A DNA stretch of 64,000 nt from Prorocentrum cordatum. Its lineage: Eukaryota; Sar; Dinophyceae; Prorocentrales; Prorocentraceae. The position numbers and the translations under genes were made by a program. Below, one piece after another: positions 54,661 to 64,000 of this stretch (positions are counted from its first letter, which is position 1; the number at the start of each line of letters is the position of its first letter). Under the pieces are notes generated by a model, which saw nothing but the letters and a program-made list of their open reading frames with translations, did no database searches and had not been told where the DNA came from. The stretch spans positions 126,001 to 190,000 of the forward strand of contig CAUYUJ010006335.1 in NCBI GenBank assembly GCA_963575745.1. Direction: 5' to 3'.

Positions 54661-55008
54661 CAGTGGTTTTCAGGTTCACATCCCAACGTCGGATCGGTAC
54701 CTTGCTGCTGTCGCGAGGAGAACGAGAAGATCACATTCGTGCTCGACTGCCACTTGAAGACGCTCGAAGAGGGCGGCTGGCAGAACGACGAGGCGTGCTT
54801 GGCATTCGAACTGGGCAGCGTGATGGGTTTGTTTGCTAGAGCGGCTCATGTTTTGAAGGGGGCTCTCTTGTTCAACCTTCACATGGGGACGCGTGTCGTG
54901 AGGGCTTTATGGAACGAGGGAGCGAACTTCTACGCCCCCTCTGCTGCCTCTTCCTCCCCTCTTGTCGACATCCTTTCCTCCTTACGCGCTCCGCATCCGA
55001 TGGCTTGA
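54661..55008 (+). CDS. Putative terminal exon, function unknown
   Basis: Frame 1 reads REENEKITFVLDCHLKTLEE, then DEACLAFELGSVMGLFARAA, VLKGALLFNLHMGTRVVRAL and ends FYAPSAASSS...HPMA with TGA at 55006-55008. The charged-hydrophobic alternation is typical of a folded helical protein and unlike the GC-repeat frames around it. The upstream limit is uncertain: TTTTCAG at 54667-54673 could be an acceptor. I recognise no family. Confidence 0.35.
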   Translation, partial: QWFSGSHPNVGSVPCCCREENEKITFVLDCHLKTLEEGGWQNDEACLAFELGSVMGLFARAAHVLKGALLFNLHMGTRVVRALWNEGANFYAPSAASSSPLVDILSSLRAPHPMA

Positions 55009-55764
55009 CCTTTGGGGTTCATTCAGGGGCGTCGCTGTGGTACCCGATGGCCGCGTGAGGCCCCAGTCACGGGCGAAGGATGATCATGAGGATAATGAAC
55101 GCCATGAGTGAGGAGGGGGGGAGGAGGGAGGAGGGAGCAGGGGGAGGAGGGTGAGGGAGGAGGGAGAGGCAGGGAGCAGGGAGGGATTGGATCATGGTCC
55201 GTTTCGTAGTTGGCCAGGGAGCTATGTCGAAATTATTGGGTGGGCGACCCATGTCGCCGCGGGGTGATTGAGGGGAAGACATTACGACAGGCTTGTGCCT
55301 TGTCGACGCGGCGGCGAGCAGGGCTTTCAGGGTTGAACCCCGCCAGTGGCCCAGAATCAGCCGACGTCGAACGCGATCGTTCGAAGTTAAACGATCCACG
55401 TTGTGTCATAAACCAAAGCCGACGTCGACACGACACGAGCCTGCCGTAGAATGGCGTGCTCTGTGGGTCTCGCAGTGGCAGGGCGAACGAGGTCAGACGC
55501 AGGAGGCGCCCAAGTAATGGCGGCGACAATTTCAGACATGGAAGAAGGTCGTTGCGTGGTATCCGACCCCGACCCACACCTCCGGGTCGGTTTTGGAGGG
55601 AGCCTGCAGCCACGTCCCGAGCAGCCGCGCCCTTCCTGTCACGACCTGGACCTCGGACGACTGGCCTGGCTGTTGTCAGTCCCCCTTGCAGGTGCCGCGG
55701 ATGTGCCCGTCAGGGGATGTCGTTTCATCAGGCAAGGGAGGGAGACAGTGATGGTTCTGCCTCC

Positions 55765-56052
55765 TCCATACTCTCCTCCTCCTCCTCCTCCTCCTCCTCC
55801 CTCCTCCCTCCTCCCTCCCCCCTCCCTCCTCCCTCCTCCCTCCTCCCTCCTCCCCTCCCTCCCCCTCCCCTCCTCCTCCTCCTCCCCCTCCTCCTCCTCC
55901 TCCTCCTCCTCCTCCTCCTCCCTCCTCCCTCCTCCCTCCTCCCTCCTCCCTCTCCCTCCTCCTCCTCCCTCCTCCTCCTCCTCCTCCTCCTCCTCCTCCT
56001 CCTCCTCCTCCTCCTCCTCCTCCTCCTCCTCCTCCTCCTCCTCCTCCTCCCC
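55765..56052 (+). repeat. (CTC)n pyrimidine tract
   Basis: CTC/CCTC repeats for about 290 bp. Its right border GCGCGCGGGCCTTCTGGGAC resembles GCGCGCGGGCTTCTGGGGCC beside the next CTC tract at 57405, so the two tracts may be related in opposite arrangement. Confidence 0.95.
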
Positions 56053-56289
56053 CCTGCGGGAGCGTGCGCGCGGGCCTTCTGGGACCTTCAGCCACCACGC
56101 TGCGTGGCAGCCCACCTCCCTCCCTCACGCCGCCCTGCCACGCTGTGTCGGCAGGTGCGCGCGGCGCTTCTCAAGTGGAGTCCTGGGTCACGCACTGGAC
56201 GAGAGAGGAGGGACAGAGAAGAAGAGAGACCAGAGCTTCCGAGCTTTCTGTGCCTCGTTGGGAGGCTTGCGGGTGAGGTTGCGGGGTCC

Positions 56290-56560
56290 CCGCAAGTAGG
56301 GCCAAGTCTCCGGGGTGGACAAGTTCATCTCCAAGAGGTCACTGTCGAGGTCTGGGATGTCCTTCAGGTAGTGGCCGCGACGGGTCTGCAGCGGAATTTC
56401 CTTCTCCAGCATCAGTGTGGTTGCACCGGACACCTTGCGACCGATTTCCGCCCACAAATGGCAGAAACGGGACTCGCGCTGGATGCCAAATTCCGTCTCT
56501 GCTTGGACGGTCCAGACTCCGCATTGGGGAGCTCGGACAGCTCTGCCTGTGGCATCTCCA
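56290..56560 (-). CDS. Putative minus-strand exon, function unknown
   Basis: On the minus strand the frame reads VWTVQAETEFGIQRESRFCH, then EIGRKVSGATTLMLEKEIPL, RRGHYLKDIPDLDSDLLEMN and STPETWPYLRG. Composition (Glu, Leu, Lys, Asp, one Cys-His pair) looks like real protein, whereas the plus-strand frames here follow from CTC repeats. A candidate upstream exon is at 57140-57252. No family recognised; exon limits are guesses. Confidence 0.35.
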
Positions 56561-57139
56561 GAGCGTGTTCTAGCTTGCTGGCGTTTGAAGCTTAACCGGC
56601 GATGGAGTTTTTCTGTGCAAGGTCGCTGTGTGCGCCATGGTAGACGCCATGCTGGCGTCGTGGAGTGAAGCTAACATGGACACCCCGTCCGTACGAGCAA
56701 TGCCCGTCGAGTAGAGGCTTGTGTCGTCGTTGGCAGTTGCGCACAGTTCGAACGGAAAATTTCTGTTCGCCTCGGTGAATCCGGGCTCGCTGCGCACCCG
56801 AGAAGGGTCCGAGGTGGGATTCTGATGTGCGCATGGGCTGCATTCGCGAAGCCTTGCGCCTGCAGCCCGCGCCACCTAGCGAACTTCGTTTGGTTCCAAG
56901 CGCGCCGTGCGGAAACGCTCGGCAGCGCGCGGTCTATCGCGCCGGCCCGCAGGGCGGGCAACGGATGCTCGGCGCCGTCGCCGCTGGAGCGGGCAGCAGG
57001 GGGATCTCCCGGGCCCTTTCGGCCGAGCTCTCCCCAAGTGTGCCCTGAGGAAGACTTGTGTTGTGTCCTCTGTGTGCGTGGTGTCTCAACGTCACGACTG
57101 CCCGTCACAGGAAAGGAAGGAGTCGTTGTTCGAGGTGCG

Positions 57140-57252
57140 TGAAACAGTTGTGACACAGAAGCGCCGCGATGACTTTCGGGTGGACGAAAGTCGGCGTCGA
57201 GATCTGGGTCGTCGAAGTCGGGGATCAGGATGTCTTTGGCATCGATTGCCAT
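57140..57252 (-). CDS. Putative minus-strand first exon, acidic N-terminus
   Basis: ATG at 57252 (minus strand) begins MAIDAKDILIPDFDDPDLDA followed by DFRPPESHRGASVSQLFHAP. The acidic, regular start looks like a true N-terminus. The frame stays open to 56671 but becomes Arg/Ser/Pro-rich, so a splice is likely. It may join the exon at 56290-56560. Confidence 0.3.
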
Positions 57253-57404
57253 GGGGCCTCACATTTCAGCGGCATCCGAGGCAGGATACGTACTTGATAT
57301 TACGGCGCCAGGGTCATAATCTGCAGGCGCGCGCGCGCGGGCTTCTGGGGCCCTGAGCCGCCGCGCAGCGTGGCAGCCCCACCTCCCTCCCGCACACGCT
57401 CCCC

Positions 57405-57592
57405 CTCCTCGTCCTCCTCGTCCTCCTCCTCCTCCTCCTCCTCCTCCTCCTCCTCCTCCTTCTCCTCCTCCTCCTTCTCCTCCTCCTCCTCATCCTCCTC
57501 CCCCCTCATCCTCCTCCTCCCCCTCCTCCTCCTCCTCCTCCTCCTCCTCCTCCTCCTCCTCCTCCTCCTCCTCCCCCTCCTCTTTTTCCTCC
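57405..57592 (+). repeat. (CTC)n pyrimidine tract
   Basis: CTC triplets with a few TTC and CCC interruptions over about 190 bp. Confidence 0.95.
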
Positions 57593-57713
57593 CGCTCCCT
57601 CTCATGGAGGAGTGTATGGGCATGAAACAACGCCCGCTGGCCAACGGGCTGGCCCGCGCCATGCTGATATTCCAAGAGGCAGCGCGTGATGGCAAGCTTG
57701 GGGCAGAGGCGCG

Positions 57714-60071
57714 GTGGCTTACGTGAACTCGCTTGGTCTTTCTCAAGAAAATGGGATCCGCCAAGCCGAGGCCGTTCGAGGCGGCGAGTTCCTGCGAGCA
57801 GCAATAGCCAAGAAGTTGCAGAAGACGGCGGCTCCGAAACTCCGAGCTGCTTTCGCGGCCTCTCGACAGTGGGGCGTCGAAATGCCCGGCGGCTGAGAAG
57901 CTCTTGTGCGTTGGCGGTCATTGGTGGAGGCGGAGGCCGTGGCTGGGCACTTTCCCCTCGTGGTGGCGTTCGACCTGGACTTGGCGTGGCACACGCCGAC
58001 AGAGGGTCTGGTCAGGGGGGCGTACCGGGCCCGCCGCCTCTGTTCTCACGCTCGGCGACGCCGTGGGCGCGGCCCGCGACAAGCTACGAGGACAGGCGGG
58101 CGGTCGCATAAGTGCCGTGGACGTGGTGCAGCGACGACGGGCAGGCCTTTGTCTTCGTCGAGGTCGCGGAGAGGTGGCTGCGGCGCATGACCAAGCGATC
58201 GCTAGCATCGGGTGTAGCAGGGGCAGTGGGCCCAAGTGCAAAAACTTCGCGCGACTTCTGTGCCACCCAGGCCGACGGGGCCACCTGGGCGGTTGGCGGC
58301 AGGGCTGTCCCCGAACGCCAGCACGGCGTCAAAGTCCTGGGGCCATGGCGGGAAGCAGCGAATATGTCAACCACCATTTCCGGCGCACGTGCAATAGGAT
58401 CGTCGCCCAGAGGGTCGGGATTGGGGGCCCGGGGCAATCCTAGTGCGAACTCGTGCTCCACCGCCGCTGCTTCGGTGTCTCCAAGGTCGGCTACATTCTC
58501 CGGTACAGCGGGGACCTGGTTAACGACGATTTCCTGGCTGCCTTTGACGATTCGCTTCGGCGCGGCACAGAAGACGCCCTCCACGGTAAGCTCTTGGACG
58601 AGGGATGGATTCGGGCCACTCTTTCTGTGGGCGCGAGTGGACTCGGGCTCCGGGAGGCGTCCGATTGCGCTCTGCCCGCTTTAATTGCCAGTCCGGTCGC
58701 CTGGCGGCCGCTCGTCGCAGCCATGTGCGCTCACGTGGAGGAGGGTGGGTTGGGGTCTGCTGCCAGGTGCATGTGGGAGTGCGACAAGCACGCGGCGGCG
58801 CAGAGGTAGCGGGGCGTCCTCCCTGTCGGCGTCCACGACGCCGTGCGCGTCCACCTCGAGGGGGCATCCGCGCTGGCAGAACGCCGCTGGCGGAACTGGT
58901 GCGCTGGCGACTGAGGAAGGGCCAGGAGCCGGCGGGCGCGCTGCCAGCCATAGGCCCGGCCCGGCGCGGCGGCCGTGGCCGAGGCGGGCGCGGAGGACCC
59001 CGAACAACCGGCCGCCTCTCGGGGCTGCGGCGCGCTGAGCCTCCAGCGCGACCTCGCCAGAGCGGCGGACCGCGCAGTGGCCGCCGGGTTCCTCTTTCGA
59101 GCGCGAGCGAGCGGAAACGCCGACGCAGTGCGCCGCCTCCAGGAATTCTGCCACCCAAACCAATGCCGCGACTGGCTGTGGGCCGCGCCCCCGCGCAATC
59201 GCGGATTCTGACCAGTGGCGAGTTCGCCTTCGCCGTCCGCGTCCGCCTCGGCGCAGGGGGGGCCCGAAGAGGAGGTGGTGTGCGCTAAGCGCGGTGGGTG
59301 CATCGTTGGCCCGTCTGGCAGCCGCGGGCTGCTTTGCGCCAGAGGCCCCTGGAATGCGGGACATCTGCAGTTCCTGACGACGTGTATGCATTCACCAACG
59401 CTGTTGATGGCAGCGCAGAGCTTGAGCCAGTAGGCCTCGTGAGTTTGCGCCCAATGCTCCGGCCTGCGGACGATTTGACTGGCGTTCCAGATCCGTCTGG
59501 GCGCCTGGCGGCATTGGACGCGGGAATCATCGCGCCTTTGTCGGCGGGGGCAGGCGACGACTGCGCGGAGACGATGGCGCGCAGGAAGCAGCGCCGAGCC
59601 GACGGCTTCCGAAGCGAGCTCGAGGACATCGGAGTAGAGTATTGGGTCCGGGCTGTGAGCGCCTTCGGCCACTTCCACGATGAGTTCTTGCGAGTGCTGC
59701 AGTCGATGGCCCGCGCGCAAGCGCGGCGGCGAGGCGCGGGGGCGCGCGTAGAGCTGCGCCGCGCGCAGAGCAGGATCGCCGTCAGCGTCTGGTGTCGCGC
59801 CGCCCGCATGGTGCGAGCGTGCGCGCCGCAGGCCATGGGCGAGGACGACGCGGCCGAACCAAAGCCCTCGTCGGACCAGGCCATGTCCGAGCGGCGCGGG
59901 CACCCATGGGCCGTCCCAGAGGAGCCTGGCGCCACCTCTGGCGCGGCTGCGGGCGTGGCTTCGGCGGCGCCAGCGGCCCTTCCTGCGGCGGCGGCTCCGG
60001 CGGCAGCAGCGGCGGCAGGGGCAGGCACCCCCGCGGCAGCAGCTGCGGCGGCGCCTGCGGCGGCGACCTGA
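57714..60071 (+). pseudogene. Decayed non-LTR retrotransposon reverse transcriptase
   Basis: Pieces of one polyprotein lie in order in all three frames. 57714-58000: SRQWGVEMPGG, a stop at 57894, then HFPLVVAFDLDLAW (motif A region). About 58043: LTLGDAVGAARDKLRG. 58130-58141: SDDG, the catalytic motif C. About 58240: FARLLCHPGRRGHLGG. 58444-58809: CELVLHRRCFGVSKVGYILR to SVGASGLGLREASDC, the thumb region typical of dinoflagellate LINE-like polymerases. 58975-59211: RRLQEFCHPNQCRDWLW. 59230-59360: a Cys/His region in which expected Cys and His are now Arg (CAKRGGCIVGPSGSR). 59380-60071: the C-terminal domain, ending in an Ala-rich tail and TGA. At least five frameshifts plus one stop make it inactive. 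The 5' end was not found. Confidence 0.65.
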
Positions 60072-61444
60072 CGCACGACAACCCGACGATCGCCCCCCCC
60101 TGCCCGCGTCCGCCTTTCCGTCCTTCCCCCTCCTCTTCCTCCTTCTCCTCCTCTTCCTCTTCCAGCCAATGCAAGTCGGAGCAGTGTAGCTGGATTTCCT
60201 TTAATTTGCTGTGAACTGTACATCCCCCGCTTGCTTGCTGTTGTGTGCGACCTACTTATGTGGCTGGTTGGGCCATGTGGGATGCTCACGCAAATCATTC
60301 GAATATTTTCCATGACCTTATCTTCTTCCTTTCCTCCTCCTCCTCCTCCTCCTCCTCTTCCCTCCTCCCTCTCTCATGTCGCAACTGCATTGTCGATTCG
60401 TTGTTCAGGACACGGTTCACTGCATGATTTTGCCTAGTGTTGGTCGGCTTGTGCGATGTCCCCGTCTTCCCTGTGATCTTTCGATTCGCGATGTGGCCGC
60501 GTCATCTGGGGTGCCTCTATCCACGTTTCCTCTAGCCTGCGGCCGGTGCTTAGGGCCTAGGGTGGGGGGTGATTCGTTGCCTTTCGCACGCTCGCTTTCT
60601 CCCGGGCCACGGTTCACCCCGTGAGTTTGCCTGTTGCAGGTCGGCTTGTGGGTTGCATCCCGTTTGCCTGGCGTTTCTTTCCAGCGTCCGGGTCTGACGC
60701 GCGCCCGCCGCCCTGGCAGCGCGAAGGCGGCCAGGAACGACAATCACAGGTTTGTTCTCCCTTCGGTCTGGGTCAGGGGCTGCGCTCGCAAGCCACAGGG
60801 AGTTTACGTCCTCGCGCCAGTCTTCGTCTCGGAAAGTGAGACAGTTGTTTATCGTGTTTTGTTCCTCCCTTTCCTCCTCCTCCTCCTCCTTTTTCCTCCT
60901 TGCTCCTCATATTCCCTCCCCTTCGGGTGTTCTTACCATGTTGCGCTCACCGACTCGGGACCAGGAGAGGCGGAGGAAGGGGGAGGGGTGGGCGGGGTTG
61001 ACGCCGCGTGGAGGTGTTCCCACGGCAGAAAGAAGGTGGGGCGGAACGGAACGGGCGGGGCATGGAAAGGGATAGTTCAGTGTTGTCCAACCGGTCCACA
61101 TCCTCAATGGTCGGCCTTGGCAAGCGTGACGTTGGATTTGCGCGGCCCCCTTGCGTAGGGTCTCTCATGCGTGTAGCCGAACTGCACCATGGCATACCAG
61201 CCCCGCCATCCCACCCCCCCGGTTGGGGGTGGGCACCGCGACACCTCAAGGACAGGATTTCCGCCCCCCCCCCGTCGTGCTGATGTTTTCAGGCCTCTCC
61301 CCGCGCGATGGGTCCCCCCCCTTCCCGTGACTTTAAGGGTAGCTCTTTGGGAGATGTTACAGTATCGGGAGCATAGCTCGCGCGCCGCTGCTTTGGGCTC
61401 AAGGCACGCGCGCCCTATTTGCCCGGACGCCGCGAGTGTTCGCT
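60072..61444. other. No recognised gene; pyrimidine runs; possible 5' end of the copia-like element
   Basis: CT-rich runs lie at 60120-60165, 60328-60370 and 60870-60905. An LTR of the element that starts downstream would be expected in this interval, but with the right end outside the window I cannot identify one. Confidence 0.3.
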
Positions 61445-64000
61445 ATGTGTTGGAAAGATCATTACATCGATCTTATCCTATCTTACCCATCCACCCCTCA
61501 TACTGTACCTTCACAGCAGAGCGATGGATGCAATTTGCCAGGCTATATGCCCTATTTGAGTTACCAGGCTCACTTTCGACTTGGTAGCGGAGCTGGCCGC
61601 GCTCTCGTGTGGTCAGCTATTGCTCTTCTTAGCCTCATATTCTTCGGCACGATCTTCGTGACCACCTACCACCCTGCGCCACCACTCCCAGTACGTATAC
61701 GAGGATCTATTCAAGAGCAAGAAGCAACACGAGAGGTACGACGTCTAGACGACCAAACTGGTACCATATACGCTTCATCATTGCGTTACTACCAACCGCT
61801 CGGCAACGAGCTAACAGCGCAATACTTGAAGCAAGGGCGGGGAGACCCGCCAGACAGAGCGCCTCGAAGACTCGACAAGGCGCTACCCCAGCGCGACAAC
61901 GCGCATCATAACCGTCCTTCGTTACACATTCTCGGGCTAATCGTTTTCGCTATCATATGGTTCGCGCTGGGGGCAGCAATCGGACACATGCGTCGTGGAG
62001 ATAACAGCACCGATGGGCAAACACATGGCCCATATTGGGACCCTCAAGGTAATGTACCTTTTCGTGAGTACATCTACGAGGTCAACGCATGGCTCAACGT
62101 TACAAGCGGACGTATGACGCCACAGGCCCAAGCGGCCGCAATACAACGCGGCCTAGGTGGCCTAGCGAGGACACTCGCCATGAGGGTACCGCCTGACATT
62201 ATAAACTATGGTGCTGACATTGATGGGGTCCACACAGACCCAGTAACTTACATCATGTTCCTCCTCAGCATGAAGTTCGAACGCCTGGAAGATGAGCGAC
62301 AGCTCACTTCCGGCACACAACTCATCGACTTCATGTGCCTCACGGGGAACGAATCGATGTCACTCTTACCCGATTCGAAATGGCCCGACTTGAGGCACAG
62401 TCGGTGGGATTCGACCTTCCTAACTTCCAACTGCTAACCACTATCCTATTCCGCGCCTTAGGCGTCGGCAACCAGAAAGCCATGCAACTCTTACAGCCAC
62501 TCAATCACCAAATGCCTCGAACACAACAACAGTATGATGAGTTGCTGGAAAGGATGCGTTCGGTAGGCCACCTATCCGAACGATCTCCTGGTAACATAGG
62601 ATCCGTGTTTGGAAGAGGAAGGGGATCTGGTAGTGGAAATTTCTACACTACCTTGACTACTGAAGCCCAGCCTGGAAACGGGCCCTCAAACATATGGGCC
62701 GATGACCCAGGAGAATCCACTGCTTTATTTGCAGGGGATCGATCGCAACCAAGCTGGGCAACCAGCCCTCCTTCTAGAGAACCACAACCACACCGCTCGT
62801 TATGGGGGGAATCAAATCCCCTAACCGACGGTGTATCCACCTATTTAGGAGACGAAGATTTCGACTCCGGCACCGATACAGACACTATATCATCAGATGG
62901 TGTTGAAGCTCTAGATTGGTCAGATATCATGAATATGGATAACGACAATCAGCGTGCTGAGCATTTATTCTGGCTGTTACAACAGGCTAAACGAAGGTGG
63001 AGGAGGTTCACGCGAAAACCAGTGCGTCGTGTTAGAAGGAGGATACGCAGAAGTTTTAAAGGAAAGGGTAAAGGCAAGCGTGGTCGTCGGAGGTTGAACG
63101 GGCGAGGTATCGCGGCATTTCTCCAGAGGCTCTCAGATGAACAACATGATGAGATATTCTTTGGGGGAAAAGGCCGTGGTAAAGGCCGTGGAGAGACCTC
63201 AGGTAAAGGTAAAGGTAGGCGGGGAAACCCGCGAGGTAGAGACGGCCAGGTTCTCAAATGCCATGAATGTGGTAGTTCCGACCATCTTGTGCGAGATTGT
63301 CCAGCGAAGGGAAATGGAAAGGGCATGTCGTCCGAAGTCCATTTTGGCTCAAGTGCACCATCCATTGAATATCTGAGCCTCCAGGACTTTGAGGCTATGG
63401 AACAGATATTTTTCACTTGGGTTGTTGGCGTGGACAACATCGACGAGCTCGAGGGGTATGGTCATGGATTGTACGCGTACTACCTCGAGTACGTCCGCCG
63501 GTTCGTCACGGGCAGTAACGAACTCACTCCCGTGGAACACGGTACGCTTGGAAACGAGCCTCTTTCTTTCTTCGACTGGATGTTCGGGAACCCAGGCAAC
63601 ATCATGGCCTACGAGAGCGACGACGAGGACACCACTATAGAGGCTTCGCCTTCCGAGGTTCAACGGAACCTCGAACCTCCGCCCGAAATCCCGCCTGGAA
63701 ACAGGCCTTCTTTGATGGGAGAATATCCCCAGACCACTGAAGACTTAATTGAAATGGAGTCTCAGGCGTTTGTTCAGGCCTTCATTGCAGGCGAACCAGA
63801 TATTCCGTTCATACCTCCTGGTTCGCTTGCTCCAGGCGAATATGGACCACGTACCCTTTTGCAGACCCTCATGGGGATGCATGAGATACTTACAATTGGT
63901 TATCCTGAGAGTCAAGAACACATCGAAGCTGACATCATGACAGAACAGGATAATGATGCTTGCGGTAGTCCAGAGCTAATTTTGGCAGCTCTGACTCTCA
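61445..64000 (+). mobile_element. gag-pol (partial): Ty1/copia-like retrotransposon, Gag region (runs off the window)
   Basis: From the ATG at 61445 frame 2 is open to 62437; the Gag homology then moves to frame 1 at the GGGG run at 62344-62347 and stays open to the window edge. The Gag core is PYWDPQGNVPFREYIYEVNA, NYGADIDGVHTDPVTYIMFL, then, in frame 1, LTRFEMARLEAQSVGFDLPN, the pattern of dinoflagellate copia-type Gag. A basic Arg/Lys/Gly region (63000-63240) leads to the zinc knuckle CHECGSSDHLVRDC at 63259-63300 (CX2CX4HX4C). Protease, integrase and polymerase should follow outside the window. Two hydrophobic segments (about 61599-61665 and 61923-61990) precede the Gag core. Codon use is AT-richer than elsewhere in the window, which suggests recent arrival or a different origin. 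Confidence 0.8.

Noticed and set aside
61388-61412. CTTTGGGCTCAAGG upstream of the copia-like element as a leader relic
   Set aside because: Only about 9 bases match without gaps, which is expected by chance.
62344-62347. Programmed -1 frameshift site in the copia-like gag
   Set aside because: The sequence ACGGGGA is not a standard X-XXY-YYZ slippery heptamer and no downstream structure was evident; a one-base deletion or sequencing error is simpler.

Overview
The window looks like nuclear DNA of a dinoflagellate. The best evidence is a copy of the dinoflagellate spliced-leader sequence (20 of 22 positions by my alignment) lying 74 nt upstream of an intact, intronless nuclear gene for mitochondrial ATP synthase subunit c (27049-27456). 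High GC, low gene density, very abundant GGA/CTC, GAT/GCT and CGA triplet repeats, and several retroelement classes fit the same assignment. I cannot fix the species from the sequence; a Prorocentrum/Suessiales-type genome is an inference.

Layout. 1-16.3 kb is almost gene-free: a degenerate telomere-like (TTAGGG-type) block at 2.4-3.3 kb, long triplet-repeat tracts at 4.9-7.6 kb, a recurring CTTGG/GGCCTC-type repeat, and small tandem arrays. 16.3-22.5 kb is a decayed retroelement with gag-like, reverse transcriptase, RNase H, tyrosine-recombinase-like and methyltransferase-like domains in several frames. It is bracketed by direct repeats in the order A1-coding-B1-A2-B2, the split-direct-repeat layout of DIRS/PAT/Ngaro-type elements. 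22.5-26.9 kb returns to repeats, including a 113-bp minisatellite. 27.0-27.5 kb holds the ATP synthase gene. 27.7-38 kb is again repeats: GAT/GGA tracts, CTTGG-type blocks, a 42-bp minisatellite with about 24 units, and three of the four copies of a small MITE-like element with long terminal inverted repeats.

38-52 kb holds a different landscape. A repeat of up to about 1.3 kb, called 'U' here, recurs six times. It carries TA-rich microsatellites between GGGGCGYCCCC motifs and a conserved A-tract/CGCGCG/T-tract palindrome. Between the U copies lie coding exons, including two probable GT32-like glycosyltransferase genes and a broken duplicate of one of them whose reading frame ends in a U copy.

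52-64 kb carries a few unassigned exons, a decayed non-LTR retrotransposon reverse transcriptase (57.7-60.1 kb) and, running off the right edge, the Gag region of a Ty1/copia-like element with a CCHC zinc knuckle (61.4-64.0 kb).

No rRNA, tRNA, CRISPR array or operon was recognised. Exon boundaries are approximate because dinoflagellate introns often use non-canonical splice sites. The genes do not form one pathway. The only confident housekeeping function is the ATP synthase c-ring; the rest is mobile DNA, its debris, and a small glycosyltransferase group.
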